From NCBI RefSeq assembly GCF_027943945.1, contig NZ_AP027141.1:1116001-1180000 (forward strand): DNA of 64,000 nucleotides. Direction: 5' to 3'. Position 1 is the stretch's first letter, and every line of letters begins with the position of its first letter. The notes beneath the pieces were generated by a model. It was not told the origin of the DNA and made no database searches. It saw only the letters and a program-made list of their open reading frames with translations. The translations under genes and the position numbers were made by a program. This document shows, piece by piece, positions 42,803 through 52,162 of the stretch. The stretch comes from Microbacterium terricola. Its GTDB lineage: Bacteria; Actinomycetota; Actinomycetes; Actinomycetales; Microbacteriaceae.

Positions 42803-42830
42803 ACCCGGACAGCCACGCGCTGTCCGGGTT
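42803..42830 (+). terminator. Hairpin terminator after erpA
   Basis: A perfect 10-bp stem ACCCGGACAG / CTGTCCGGGT with a seven-base loop. Only two T follow at once; a run of five T is 22 bases further on. Confidence 0.6.
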
Positions 42831-42962
42831 CGATGCGCTTGGGCACTTTTTCCCCTGAACTGCGCGCGAAAAGAGGCTCCGTTCCTGAACGGTTGGCCTG
42901 AATCCGCCGTTACCTTGCCCTACACTGAAGGTGTCTTACATCCATGTCCGGAAAGGTGCACC

Positions 42963-43859
42963 GTGCCCTCGAAACGCCGCCTCCGCTGGGCTCTTCTCCC
43001 TGTGGGGATCGCTGCCGCCGCCATTCTCGCCGGGTGCACCCCGACCGAGCTGCACGGGTTCCTGCCGGGCTTCACGGAAGACGGCCAGGCGGCCACGAAC
43101 CACACCGACATGGTCGCGGGTCTGTGGGTCAACTCCTGGATCGTCCTGCTCGCCGTCGGCGTGATCACGTGGGGCCTGATGGGCTGGGCCGCGATCGCGT
43201 ACCGCCGCCGCAAGGGCCAGTCCGGACTCCCGGTGCAGCTGCGCTACAACATGCCGATCGAGATCTTCTACACGATCGTGCCGCTGATCCTCGTCGTCGG
43301 CTTCTTCGCGTTCACCGCGCGTGACCAGACCATCCTCGAGACCCAGTACGACGACCCCGACGTGTCGATCACCGCGATCGGCAAGCAGTGGGCCTGGGAC
43401 TTCCAGTACAACGGCGAGGAAGAGGACAACTCCGACGCCGTCTGGTCGATGGGCGTGCAGGCGCAGCCCGAGGACAACGGCGACATCGACCAGGACGCGC
43501 TGCCCACCCTGTACCTGCCCGTCAACAAGACGGTCAAGATCAACCTGCAGTCGCGCGACGTCATCCACTCGTTCTGGATCATCGACTTCCTCTACAAGAA
43601 GGACATGTACCCCGGCCGTGACACGAACAACTGGTCGTTCACGCCGACCCGCGAGGGCACGTACGCCGGCAAGTGCGCCGAGCTGTGCGGCGAGTACCAC
43701 TCGATGATGATGTTCAACGTCAAGGTCGTCAGCGAGGACGAGTACGAGGCCTACCTCGAGACGCTCCGCGCAGCCGATCAGACCGGCGACATCAACGATC
43801 AGTACGACCGTCTGCAGAACTTCCCCGGAACGGGCGCAGACGCTGAGGGAGACGAGTGA
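42963..43859 (+). CDS. ctaC: Cytochrome c oxidase subunit II, lipoprotein
   Basis: 298 residues, GTG start with GGAAAGG. A lipoprotein signal peptide ends in ILAGC (Cys 25). Two membrane helices (about 54-78 and 95-115) precede the outer CuA domain. CuA ligands are seen in HSFWIIDF and [12 protein letters not shown] (Cys, Cys, His, Met). It takes electrons from the QcrC cytochrome and passes them to CtaD. Its stop overlaps the GTG of the ctaD frame. A TACACT box lies about 30 bases upstream. Confidence 0.95.
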   Translation: MPSKRRLRWALLPVGIAAAAILAGCTPTELHGFLPGFTEDGQAATNHTDMVAGLWVNSWIVLLAVGVITWGLMGWAAIAYRRRKGQSGLPVQLRYNMPIEIFYTIVPLILVVGFFAFTARDQTILETQYDDPDVSITAIGKQWAWDFQYNGEEEDNSDAVWSMGVQAQPEDNGDIDQDALPTLYLPVNKTVKINLQSRDVIHSFWIIDFLYKKDMYPGRDTNNWSFTPTREGTYAGKCAELCGEYHSMMMFNVKVVSEDEYEAYLETLRAADQTGDINDQYDRLQNFPGTGADAEGDE

Positions 43860-43861
43860 TC

Positions 43862-45625
43862 ATGACGTCGACGCTTCCGACGCAAGAGCAGACCCACGCT
43901 CGCCCGACCACGCTGCCCCCGCGCCAGGCCGCTCTGATGAGCTCCTCGCGCGTCGAGCAGAAGGGCAACATCGTCGTCAAGTGGATCACCTCCACCGACC
44001 ACAAGACGATCGGGTACATGTACCTCATCGCGTCCGTGCTGTTCTTCATGCTCGGCGGCGTGATGGCCCTCATCATCCGCGCTGAGCTGTTCGAGCCGGG
44101 CATGCAGATCATCCCGACGAAAGAGCAGTACAACCAGCTCTTCACGATGCACGGCACGATCATGCTGCTCATGTTCGCGACGCCGCTCTTCGCCGGCTTC
44201 GCCAATGTGATCATGCCGCTGCAGATCGGCGCGCCCGATGTCGCGTTCCCGCGACTGAACGCCTTCGCCTTCTGGCTGTTCCTGTTCGGCTCGACGATCG
44301 CCGTCGCCGGCTTCCTCACCCCGCAGGGTGCGGCAGGATTCGGCTGGTTCGCCTATCAGCCGCTCGCCAACGCGACCTTCTCGCCAGGCGCCGGAGGAAA
44401 CCTCTGGATGCTCGGCCTCGGCATGAGCGGTTTCGGCACCATCCTCGGCGCCGTGAACTTCATCACGACGATCATCACGATGCGCGCCCCCGGCATGACC
44501 ATGTGGCGCATGCCGATCTTCTCCTGGAACACGCTGATCACCAGCATCCTGGTCCTGATGGCGTTCCCTGTGCTGGCCGCCGCGATCCTCGCCGCCGCCG
44601 CCGACCGCGTCCTCGGTGCCCACATCTACGACCCGGCCAACGGCGGTGTCCTGCTCTGGCAGCACCTGTTCTGGTTCTTCGGCCACCCCGAGGTGTACAT
44701 CATCGCGCTGCCGTTCTTCGGCATCGTCTCGGAGATCTTCCCGGTGTTCAGCCGCAAGCCGATCTTCGGTTACAAGACCCTCGTGTACGCGACCATCGCC
44801 ATCGCGGCGCTGTCCGTGGCGGTGTGGGCGCACCACATGTACGTCACCGGCGCGGTGCTGCTGCCGTTCTTCGCCCTGATGACGATGCTCATCGCGGTTC
44901 CGACGGGCGTGAAGATCTTCAACTGGATCGGCACGCTCTGGCGAGGGTCCGTGACCTTCGAGACGCCGATGGTGTTCGCGCTGGGCTTCCTGGTGTCGTT
45001 CGTCTTCGGTGGTCTGACCGGTGTGATCCTCGCATCGCCGCCGCTGGACTTCCACCTCTCCGACTCGTACTTCGTGGTCGCCCACTTCCACTACGTCGTC
45101 TTCGGCACCGTCGTGTTCGCGATGTTCGCCGGCTTCTACTTCTGGTGGCCGAAGTGGACCGGCCGCATGCTCAACGAGCGTCTCGGGTACGTGCACTTCT
45201 GGCTGCTGTTCATCGGCTTCCACATGACGTTCCTCATCCAGCACTGGCTGGGCGTCGACGGCATGGTCCGCCGCTACGCCGACTACGCCGCAGCGGACGG
45301 CTGGACCTGGCAGAACCAGGTCTCCACGATCGGTGCGATCATCCTGGGCGCCTCGATGCTGCCGTTCCTGCTGAACGTCTGGATCACGGCCCGCAAGGCA
45401 CCGCTCGTGACCGTCAACGACCCGTGGGGCTACGGCGCTTCGCTCGAGTGGGCGACCAGCTGCCCGCCGCCGCGCCACAACTTCACGTCGATCCCGCGCA
45501 TCCGCAGCGAGCGTCCCGCGTTCGACCTGAACCACCCCGAGGCGGCCGTGCCGGTCGGCGTCGGTCCGGCGAAGGATGCACCCGATGCCCCGGTTGTCGA
45601 TCTCGCCGACGGAGAGGTGAAGTAA
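43862..45625 (+). CDS. ctaD: Cytochrome c oxidase subunit I (aa3 type)
   Basis: 587 residues from ATG 43862; a GTG at 43856 overlapping the ctaC stop is an alternative (589 residues), since GAGGGAG lies 4 or 10 bases upstream. Twelve membrane helices. Haem and copper ligands are in [23 protein letters not shown] (His-Tyr pair), WAHHMYV and [11 protein letters not shown]. It reduces oxygen to water and pumps protons. The start of ctaF follows the stop directly. Confidence 0.95.
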   Translation: MTSTLPTQEQTHARPTTLPPRQAALMSSSRVEQKGNIVVKWITSTDHKTIGYMYLIASVLFFMLGGVMALIIRAELFEPGMQIIPTKEQYNQLFTMHGTIMLLMFATPLFAGFANVIMPLQIGAPDVAFPRLNAFAFWLFLFGSTIAVAGFLTPQGAAGFGWFAYQPLANATFSPGAGGNLWMLGLGMSGFGTILGAVNFITTIITMRAPGMTMWRMPIFSWNTLITSILVLMAFPVLAAAILAAAADRVLGAHIYDPANGGVLLWQHLFWFFGHPEVYIIALPFFGIVSEIFPVFSRKPIFGYKTLVYATIAIAALSVAVWAHHMYVTGAVLLPFFALMTMLIAVPTGVKIFNWIGTLWRGSVTFETPMVFALGFLVSFVFGGLTGVILASPPLDFHLSDSYFVVAHFHYVVFGTVVFAMFAGFYFWWPKWTGRMLNERLGYVHFWLLFIGFHMTFLIQHWLGVDGMVRRYADYAAADGWTWQNQVSTIGAIILGASMLPFLLNVWITARKAPLVTVNDPWGYGASLEWATSCPPPRHNFTSIPRIRSERPAFDLNHPEAAVPVGVGPAKDAPDAPVVDLADGEVK

Positions 45626-46060
45626 GTGCGCACGAACACCGGACTCTGGTGGCTGCTGTCTGGCTTCTTCCTGCTCGTCGGGATCATCTACACGACGTGG
45701 AGCATCATCGCGCACCCCGAACTGGAGTGGTACCACGGCATCGAGTGGGTCGGCTCGGTCGCACTCGTCTTCACGTCGCTGATGGGCGCGCTGATCGCGT
45801 TCTACGTCGGCAAGGTGCACAAGGCCCAGGGCGGCGAGCTGCCCGAGGACATCCTGACGGCCGACGTCGACGACGGCGACCCTGAGCTCGGCGAGTTCAG
45901 CCCCTGGTCGTGGTGGCCGATCGTGCTGGCCTTCTCGGCGGCGCTCGGCATGATCGCGCTCGCTGTCGGCTCATGGATGCTGCCCATCGGACTCGGCGTC
46001 TTCGTCGTCGCGATCGTCGGCTGGGTCTACGAGTACTACCGCGGTCACTTCGCGCGCTGA
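45626..46060 (+). CDS. ctaF: Cytochrome c oxidase subunit IV (actinobacterial CtaF)
   Basis: 144 residues, GTG start directly after the ctaD stop. Four hydrophobic helices are seen (about 8-28, 36-60, 95-113 and 117-135), with YTTWSIIAHPELEWYHGIEWVGS and FSPWSWWPIVLAF conserved in actinobacterial subunit IV. It stabilises the aa3 oxidase in the bcc-aa3 supercomplex. The PP2C gene starts 3 bases after its stop. Confidence 0.92.
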   Translation: MRTNTGLWWLLSGFFLLVGIIYTTWSIIAHPELEWYHGIEWVGSVALVFTSLMGALIAFYVGKVHKAQGGELPEDILTADVDDGDPELGEFSPWSWWPIVLAFSAALGMIALAVGSWMLPIGLGVFVVAIVGWVYEYYRGHFAR

Positions 46061-46063
46061 TCC

Positions 46064-46852
46064 GTGGTCCTTCGGCTCCACGCCGCCGCCGTCTCTGACG
46101 TCGGCGTCCACCGTCCGGTCAACCAGGACGCCGCCTTCGCGGCGTCGTGGGCGGCCGCGGTGGCCGATGGCGTGGGAGGCGGCCCCTCGGGCGACCTGGC
46201 CTCGGCCGCGCTGATCCACCGGCTCGTCGCGATCGGACCGCGTCGCCCCGATGCAGACCAGCTCGTCGAGCGCCTGCGTCTGGCCAACTGGGATCTGCGC
46301 GCCCACGTCGAGCGCGATCCATCGCTGCGCGGCATGGCGACGACCTTCACCGGCCTTTTCGTGAGCGATGACGGGGCGCTGCTCCTCGCGCACTCGGGCG
46401 ACTCCCGCGCCTACCTGCTGCGGGATAACGTGTTCTCGCGGCAGACGCGAGACGATTCGTACGTGCAGGTGCTCGTCGAGCGAGGGCTGATCGCGCCGGA
46501 GGCCGCAGCATCCCATCCACGCCGGAACCTCATCACCGCCTCGCTCGGCGGGGGAGAGGGCGACACGCTCACCGTGCGTGCGCTGGAATCGCTGGTCGGC
46601 GACCGCTGGGTGCTCTGCAGCGACGGTCTCACGGACTACGTGCCGGAGGACGACGTCGCACGGCTCGTCGCCGCTGCGGAGACGCCGCAGCAGGCCGCAG
46701 AGGCCGTTGTGGAGCTCGCGCTGCAGGCGGGCACCCGCGACAACGTCACCGCCGTCGTGTGCGATGTGGCGGCCGGTGAGCCGCTCGCGGAGAGTCCCGA
46801 GTTCGCCGGTGCCGCCGCGAGCCGCTTCCGTGAAGAGCTCGAGACCGCCTGA
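46064..46852 (+). CDS. PP2C-family Ser/Thr protein phosphatase
   Basis: 262 residues, GTG start 3 bases after ctaF. All catalytic motifs are present: DVGVHRPVNQDA, ADGVGGG, GDSRAYL, SDGLTDY and DNVTAVV, so the two-metal site should be complete. There is no membrane segment, unlike PstP, so it is a cytoplasmic phosphatase. Its place as the last gene of the ctaCDF operon is unusual; the partner kinase is not shown, but the window also holds a PASTA kinase. Confidence 0.93.
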   Translation: MVLRLHAAAVSDVGVHRPVNQDAAFAASWAAAVADGVGGGPSGDLASAALIHRLVAIGPRRPDADQLVERLRLANWDLRAHVERDPSLRGMATTFTGLFVSDDGALLLAHSGDSRAYLLRDNVFSRQTRDDSYVQVLVERGLIAPEAAASHPRRNLITASLGGGEGDTLTVRALESLVGDRWVLCSDGLTDYVPEDDVARLVAAAETPQQAAEAVVELALQAGTRDNVTAVVCDVAAGEPLAESPEFAGAAASRFREELETA

Positions 46853-46880
46853 TCCGTGGCGTCTGCCGTCGGCGGTGCGC

Positions 46881-46886
46881 TAGCCT
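46881..46886 (+). promoter_or_regulatory. -10 box for the mini-ORF and secreted protein gene
   Basis: TAGCCT, seven bases before the ATG of the 13-codon ORF at 46894. No ribosome site, so the mini-ORF would be leaderless. Confidence 0.45.
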
Positions 46887-46893
46887 GACGGCC

Positions 46894-46935
46894 ATGAGTG
46901 GACCCGGGGGCTGCTCGAAGGGGCGGGCGGAGTGA
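46894..46935 (+). CDS. Possible 13-residue leader peptide
   Basis: MSGPGGCSKGRAE followed by TGA. The ATG lies seven bases after TAGCCT, and the TGA overlaps the GTG of the next gene (GTGA), as in translationally coupled pairs. It is short, so chance is possible; no homologue is known to me. It may regulate or feed translation of the secreted protein. Confidence 0.4.
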   Translation: MSGPGGCSKGRAE

Positions 46936-47555
46936 GGGTGCGAAGGGTCATGCCCGCGGGGGCGGCGCTGATCGTCTGCCTCGCCGTCATGACCGCTCCG
47001 GGATGGGCGACCGAGCCGCGAGCCGCGGAGGTGGCGGGCACTGACGCCCACGCCGACGCCGAGGCGGGCGCCGACGCTGACGAGTACGCGCACACGCACG
47101 GTGTCACTGTCCGCGACGCACGTGAGCGGCTCGCTCAGCAGGACGAGCTGGGTGCGCTGAAGGAGCAGGTCAGAGAAGCGGCGGGGGACCGGCTCGCGCG
47201 GGCGTACACCGGGCACGAGGAGTTCTACGGTCTCCTGGTGACACTGACCGCGGGCCCGGCGCTCCCCGAGGTCGAGCAGCTCCTCGCGCAGAGCGGGCAT
47301 CCCTATCGGCTCACCTACGCCCCCGTCCTCAGCGAGTCGGAGGGCGCGGCGCTCACCGAGAGCCTCGCCGCAACCGCACTTCGCGGGGTAGACGGCGTCG
47401 ACGGGCTGTACTACGACGGCGCCTCCGGCACGATCTCCATGTACTACTCGGGCGTTCCCGGCAGCACCGCACTGCTCCGAGCCGAGGAGTTCGCGAACCA
47501 GCACGGCGCACGGCTGCACGTGACCTACAGCGACGTGCCGGCAGGGGACGCATGA
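46932..47555 (+). CDS. Secreted protein of unknown function
   Basis: 207 residues. A signal peptide (about 1-27, with APGWA) is followed by an Ala/Asp/His-rich stretch (TDAHADAEAGADADEYAHTH), a charged helical part VRDARERLAQQDELGALKEQV, and a mixed alpha/beta domain with two related segments LTAGPALPEVEQLLAQSGH and GSTALLRAEEFANQHGARL. No known family is recognised. GTG 46932 is coupled to the mini-ORF stop; GTG 46938 with GGAG 5 bases upstream is the alternative. It ends at a bidirectional terminator shared with qcrB. Confidence 0.65.
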   Translation: MRVRRVMPAGAALIVCLAVMTAPGWATEPRAAEVAGTDAHADAEAGADADEYAHTHGVTVRDARERLAQQDELGALKEQVREAAGDRLARAYTGHEEFYGLLVTLTAGPALPEVEQLLAQSGHPYRLTYAPVLSESEGAALTESLAATALRGVDGVDGLYYDGASGTISMYYSGVPGSTALLRAEEFANQHGARLHVTYSDVPAGDA

Positions 47556-47604
47556 CGGCGGACCTGAGCCGCGCGTAGCAGCCGACCCGCATCGGGCGTG
47601 CAAA

Positions 47605-47643
47605 CGACGGATGGCGCCCCCCGTGAGGGGACGCCATCCGTCG
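47605..47643. terminator. Bidirectional terminator between secreted protein gene and qcrB
   Basis: A perfect 12-bp stem CGACGGATGGCG / CGCCATCCGTCG, with an inner CCCC / GGGG pair in the loop. It lies between converging genes. Confidence 0.75.
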
Positions 47644-47655
47644 ATGCGTTTCTGC

Positions 47656-49482
47656 CTACTCGGCGTCGGGCTTCTTGCCCTTCGCGCCCTTGCCCTTGGG
47701 CTTGTCGTCGGGCTCGTCGAGCACGATGACGTTGGAGGGGCGGACGGCGGTCTCCGAGTGGTGGCCGTCGTCGATCGGCACATGCGGGGCATCCGGAACG
47801 CCGGCGCGCTCGTGCGCTCCCTGCAGCTCCTCGTGCTCGACCTCGGAGATGTGGTCGAGCGTGTGCGACTGGTGGGCCCGCGCGGCGTCGAGCTCGGACT
47901 GCGTGAGCGGGCTCAGGCGGTCCTCGAAGAACCAGCGCGAGATGGACGCGCGCAGGTTCTCGTGCCACGGGATGCGGCCCTTCGCGTTCGGACGGACCAC
48001 GAGCGGCTCGTACGTCTCGAAGTCGGCCAGCTTGAAGACCTCGTACTCGTCGACGGGCTGGTGCACCTCGATGAACTCGCCACCGGGGAGGCGCACGATG
48101 CGACCGGACTCGTAGCCGTGCAGCACGATCTCGCGGTCCTTCTTCTGGAGGGCGAGGCAGATGCGCTTGGTCACGAAGTAGGCGATCACCGGGGCGATGA
48201 ACAGCAGCGCCTGCAGCGTGTGGATCACGCCCTCCATCGTCAGCCAGAAGTGCGTGGCGATGATGTCGGAGGCTGCTGCGGCCCACAGCACCGCGTAGAA
48301 CACGACACCGGCGGCGCCGATGGCGGTGCGGGTGGCCGCGTTGCGCGGACGCTGTGCGATGTGGTGCTCGCGCTTGTCACCCGTGACCCACGCCTCGATG
48401 AAGGGGTAGATCAGGACGGCGACGATGAACAGACCGACGACGCCGAGCGGCACCAGGATGCCGAACGACCAGGTGTGGTCGAGGAACACGACGTCCCAGT
48501 TCGACGGAGCCAGACGCAGCGCGCCGTCGGCGAAGCCGATGTACCAGTCGGGCTGGGTGCCGGCCGAGACGGGGGACGGGTCGTACGGTCCGTAGTTCCA
48601 GATCGGGTTGATCGTGAACAGGGAGGCGATCAGCACGATCACGCCGAACGTGATGAAGAAGAAGCCGCCCATCTTCGACATGTACACCGGCATCATCGGG
48701 TAGCCGACGACGTTGCTGTTCTGTCGACCGGGCCCGGCGAACTGCGTGTGCTTGTTGATCACCATCAGCATCAGGTGGAGCACGAGCAGGGCGACCAGGA
48801 TCGCGGGAAGCAGCAGGATGTGGAGCGTGTACAGGCGGCCGACGATCTGCGTCCCGGGGAACTCGCCGCCGAACAGCAGGAACGAGGTCCACGTGCCGAT
48901 GAGCGGGATGCCCTTGACCATGCCGTCGATGATGCGCAGGCCGTTGCCGGAGAGCAGGTCGTCGGGCAGCGAGTAGCCGGTGAAGCCCTCGGCCATCGCC
49001 AGGATGAACAGGATGAAGCCGATCACCCAGTTCAGCTCGCGCGGCTTGCGGAAGGCACCAGTGAAGAACACGCGGAGCATGTGGACGCCGATGCCGGCGA
49101 CGAACACCAGAGCGGCCCAGTGGTGGATCTGGCGGACCAGCAGGCCACCGCGGATGTCGAACGACAGACGCAGGCTCGAGTCGAGTGCGGCAGACATCTC
49201 CACACCGCGCATCGGGATGAAGGCGCCCGAGTAGTGGGTGGGCACCATCGACGCCTGGAAGAAGAACGTCAGGAACGTACCCGAGATGAGCACGACGACG
49301 AAGCTCCACAGGGCGATCTCGCCGAGCATGAACGACCAGTGGTCGGGGAAGATCTTGCGACCGAGCTCCTTCACGAAGCCGGAGAGGCTCGTGCGCTCAT
49401 CGATGTAGTTCGCGGTGGCGCCGACGAAGCGGCCACCGAGGGGCTTGTTGTCGCCCTTCTCAGCGACGGATGCGGTGCTCAA
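47656..49482 (-). CDS. qcrB: Cytochrome bcc complex cytochrome b subunit
   Basis: 608 residues. The N-terminal eight-helix core carries the haem histidines in RQIHHWAALVFVAGIGVHMLR-type and LYTLHILLLPAILVALLVLHL segments, and the quinol-site PDWY is present (TQPDWYIGF). A long cytoplasmic C-terminus (about 440-608) is typical of actinobacteria and ends in a Lys-rich tail. It oxidises menaquinol. The TTG start overlaps the qcrA stop (TTGA) with GGGAG 5 bases upstream; a longer frame inside qcrA is not real. Last gene of ctaE-qcrCAB. Confidence 0.94.
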   Translation of the reverse strand: MSTASVAEKGDNKPLGGRFVGATANYIDERTSLSGFVKELGRKIFPDHWSFMLGEIALWSFVVVLISGTFLTFFFQASMVPTHYSGAFIPMRGVEMSAALDSSLRLSFDIRGGLLVRQIHHWAALVFVAGIGVHMLRVFFTGAFRKPRELNWVIGFILFILAMAEGFTGYSLPDDLLSGNGLRIIDGMVKGIPLIGTWTSFLLFGGEFPGTQIVGRLYTLHILLLPAILVALLVLHLMLMVINKHTQFAGPGRQNSNVVGYPMMPVYMSKMGGFFFITFGVIVLIASLFTINPIWNYGPYDPSPVSAGTQPDWYIGFADGALRLAPSNWDVVFLDHTWSFGILVPLGVVGLFIVAVLIYPFIEAWVTGDKREHHIAQRPRNAATRTAIGAAGVVFYAVLWAAAASDIIATHFWLTMEGVIHTLQALLFIAPVIAYFVTKRICLALQKKDREIVLHGYESGRIVRLPGGEFIEVHQPVDEYEVFKLADFETYEPLVVRPNAKGRIPWHENLRASISRWFFEDRLSPLTQSELDAARAHQSHTLDHISEVEHEELQGAHERAGVPDAPHVPIDDGHHSETAVRPSNVIVLDEPDDKPKGKGAKGKKPDAE

Positions 49483-50537
49483 TGGCGCTCCCAGAAGCTC
49501 GGGCCGACGGGTTCTTCGAAGTCGCTCTTCGCGATGAGGTAGCCCTCGGCGTCGACGGTGATGGGCAGCTGCGGCAGCGGGCGGGCGGCCGGCCCGAAGA
49601 TCACCCGTGCGCCGTGTGTCACATCGAACTGCGACTGGTGGCAGGGGCACAGCAGGTGGTGGGTCTGCTGCTCGTACAGGGCTACGGGGCAGCCGACGTG
49701 GGTGCAGACCTTCGAGTACGCGACGATGCCGTCGTACGACCAATCCTTGCGCTCCTCGGTCTCGACGAGGTCCTCGGGCAGCAGGCGCATGAGCAGGACG
49801 ATGGCCTTGGCCTTCTGCTCCAGGTAGCCCTCGGCGTGATCGAGGTCAGCGAGGTCCTTCGGGATCACGTGCACGGCGGAGCCGAGTGTGAGGTCGGCCG
49901 CGCGGATCGGGGTGCCGGACGGGTCGTGGACCAGCCGCATCCCTTCCTTCCACATGGTGTGGCTGAGCTCGTGCACGGGGTCCACGTCCTGCGGCGCGAG
50001 CCCGCGGAAGAGCGTGACGCCCGGCAGAATCGAGGCGACGAGCGCCGCGAACAGCGAGTTGCGGATCATCGCGCGGCGTCCGAAGCCGGACTCCTCGTTC
50101 GCCTCGGCGAAAGCCTGCACCGCCGCTTCGCGGGTCGTGTCGCGGCCACGGGTCGCGTGACGAGGCTCGACGAACTCCTTGTCGGACATCACGGCCTTCG
50201 ACCAGTGGATCGCGCCGATGCCGATCGCCAGGAGGGCGAGGGCGATGCCGAGGCCGATGAAGAGGTTGTTGTTGCGGATGTCGACGATCCGCTGGCTCTC
50301 GATCGGGAAGAGGATGTACGCGGCGACCGACCAGATGGAGGCGGCGACCGACAGATAGAACAGCGTGTAGACGGTCCGGACCGCGCGCTTCATCGCCGCG
50401 GGGTCCTGGTCGGTCACGCGCGCGCGGTGCGGCGGAAGGGCCGGGTTCTGCACCGGGTCGGTGACCGCCACGGCGAGCCCCGACGAGGGCTTCCATGAAG
50501 CCCTCTCGTGCTCGAGCGGGTCGTCCTCGTGTGCCAT
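49479..50537 (-). CDS. qcrA: Cytochrome bcc complex Rieske iron-sulfur subunit
   Basis: 352 residues. Three membrane helices (about 53-75, 91-110 and 160-180), as in actinobacterial QcrA, precede the Rieske domain. The 2Fe-2S ligands are in CTHVGCP and CPCHQSQFD (two Cys, two His). It moves electrons from menaquinol to the QcrC cytochrome. The ATG lies 30 bases after the qcrC stop, with GGAAG upstream; the stop overlaps the qcrB start. Confidence 0.95.
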   Translation of the reverse strand: MAHEDDPLEHERASWKPSSGLAVAVTDPVQNPALPPHRARVTDQDPAAMKRAVRTVYTLFYLSVAASIWSVAAYILFPIESQRIVDIRNNNLFIGLGIALALLAIGIGAIHWSKAVMSDKEFVEPRHATRGRDTTREAAVQAFAEANEESGFGRRAMIRNSLFAALVASILPGVTLFRGLAPQDVDPVHELSHTMWKEGMRLVHDPSGTPIRAADLTLGSAVHVIPKDLADLDHAEGYLEQKAKAIVLLMRLLPEDLVETEERKDWSYDGIVAYSKVCTHVGCPVALYEQQTHHLLCPCHQSQFDVTHGARVIFGPAARPLPQLPITVDAEGYLIAKSDFEEPVGPSFWERH

Positions 50538-50567
50538 GCTGCTTCCTTTACGTATGTCTGTGGACGA

Positions 50568-51368
50568 TCAGTTGGACTTCGCCGTGATCCACACGGTGAT
50601 GGCGATCAGCGAGCCGATGCCGAAGATCCAGATGAACAGGCCCTCGGAGACCGGACCGAGGCCGCCCAGGGCGAAGCCGCCGGGGGACTCGTTCTGCTGG
50701 AGGTAGAGCAGCGCGGAGATGATGTCGCGCTTGTCGTCCAGGCTGAGGGTCATGTCGTTGAACACGGGCATGTTCTGCGGGCCCGTCACCATCGCGGCGT
50801 ACATGTGCTGCGCGCTGGTCTCGGTGAGTGCGGGCGCGTACTTGCCCTCGGTGAGGGCGCCGCCGGCCGCGGCCACGTTGTGGCACATGGCGCAGTTGAT
50901 GCGGAACAGCTCCGCGCCCCTGTCGATCTCGCCCCCGCCGTCGATGGTGTCGGCGTGGGGGTAGGTCGGGCCCGGGGACGTGGACTGCACGTACGCCGCG
51001 ATCGCCTCGATCTGGTCCTGCGTGAACTGCACCGGCTTCTGCGGCGCCTGCGGGCCCTGGGCCTGCAGCGGCATGCGGCCGGTCGAGACCTGGAACTCCA
51101 CCGCGAGCTCGCCGACGCCGTACAGGGACGGTCCGTCGTCGGTGCCCTGCAGGTTCAGGCCGTGGCAGGTGGCGCAGTTCGCCTGGAACAGCTTCTTGCC
51201 GTCTTCGACGGTCAGCGCGGACGCCACCGAGGTGTCTTGGTTTGCCGCCATCGCCGCGGACGCACCGGCGTAGACGCCGCCGGTGATCAGCAGGCCGATG
51301 CCGATGAGGGCTGCCGCCGCCCAGGGGCTGCGGCGGCCGGATGAGCGGCGCTTGGACTCACGTGCCAT
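50568..51368 (-). CDS. qcrC: Cytochrome bcc complex dihaem cytochrome c subunit
   Basis: 266 residues. An N-terminal signal/anchor helix (about 15-38) is followed by two c-type haem sites, CATCH (65-69) and CAMCH (159-163), and a C-terminal membrane helix (about 240-262). It passes electrons directly to the CuA centre of CtaC, which is why these bacteria need no soluble cytochrome c. It begins 19 bases after ctaE. Confidence 0.95.
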   Translation of the reverse strand: MARESKRRSSGRRSPWAAAALIGIGLLITGGVYAGASAAMAANQDTSVASALTVEDGKKLFQANCATCHGLNLQGTDDGPSLYGVGELAVEFQVSTGRMPLQAQGPQAPQKPVQFTQDQIEAIAAYVQSTSPGPTYPHADTIDGGGEIDRGAELFRINCAMCHNVAAAGGALTEGKYAPALTETSAQHMYAAMVTGPQNMPVFNDMTLSLDDKRDIISALLYLQQNESPGGFALGGLGPVSEGLFIWIFGIGSLIAITVWITAKSN

Positions 51369-51387
51369 TCGGGTTCAGCTCCGCTTC

Positions 51388-52023
51388 TTATCGCAGGAAG
51401 TAGATGACGAGGAACAGGGCGATCCAGACGACGTCGACGAAGTGCCAGTAGTACGACACGACGATCGAGGACGTCATCTCCTTGCGCCCGAAGTTCTTGA
51501 CGGCGTACGCACGGCCGATGACCAGGACGAAGGCGATGAGACCGCCCGTCACGTGCAGGGCGTGGAAGCCCGTCGTGAGGTAGAAGGCCGAAGCGTACGA
51601 GTCGGCGCTGATCGGCATGCCCTCGGTGACGAGCTGGGCGTACTCCCACACCTGGCCGGAGACGAAGATCGCGCCGAGCGCGAACGTCAGCCAGAACCAC
51701 TCGACCATGCCCCAGCCGAGCCAGCCGCGCTTCCTGGTCGAGTACGGCTGGAACCGCTCGGCCGCGAAGACGCCCATCTGGCAGGTCACGGACGACAGCA
51801 CCAGGATGATGGTGTTCACCGTCGCGTAGGGGACGTTGAGCAGCTGCGTGCGCTCAGCCCACAGCTCGGGGGAGGTGCTGCGGAGCGTGAAGTAGATCGC
51901 GAAGAGACCCGCGAAGAACATCACCTCGCTGCCGAGCCACACGATGGTGCCGACAGCGACCGGGTCCGGACGCTTGACGGAGCGCATGGCCTGAGAGTAG
52001 GTCGCTGGAGTGGTGGTCGTCAC
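51388..52023 (-). CDS. ctaE: Cytochrome c oxidase subunit III
   Basis: 211 residues from GTG 52023. Five membrane helices, with [21 protein letters not shown] near 38-58, [13 protein letters not shown] near 147 and [20 protein letters not shown] at the end, all typical of subunit III. It leads the ctaE-qcrCAB operon, so the oxidase and bcc genes are co-expressed. CATAAT lies 4 bases before the GTG, with no ribosome site, so the mRNA may be leaderless; a longer frame to 52062 is unsupported. Confidence 0.93.
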   Translation of the reverse strand: MTTTTPATYSQAMRSVKRPDPVAVGTIVWLGSEVMFFAGLFAIYFTLRSTSPELWAERTQLLNVPYATVNTIILVLSSVTCQMGVFAAERFQPYSTRKRGWLGWGMVEWFWLTFALGAIFVSGQVWEYAQLVTEGMPISADSYASAFYLTTGFHALHVTGGLIAFVLVIGRAYAVKNFGRKEMTSSIVVSYYWHFVDVVWIALFLVIYFLR

Positions 52024-52148
52024 ACGTTCATTATGGCTGAAGATTCGGTGTGATTTTGGCACCCGGCGGCAATCATTTGCCCCTACCGGAGCTTAGGCTC
52101 CCCTAACAAAGCACCGTGAGTTCGCCGTGAGATCTGGCACTTTCGGTC

Positions 52149-52154
52149 TAGGCT
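52149..52154 (+). promoter_or_regulatory. -10 box for leaderless trpD transcript
   Basis: TAGGCT, eight bases before the ATG at 52163. GGGGG lies between them but only three bases from the ATG. Confidence 0.45.
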
Positions 52155-52162
52155 CGGGGGTC

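Noticed and set aside
47611..49542. A 643-codon + strand open frame opposite qcrB
   Set aside because: Antisense to a clear cytochrome b gene and rich in Asp/Glu/His/Arg, as expected for the reverse of membrane helices.
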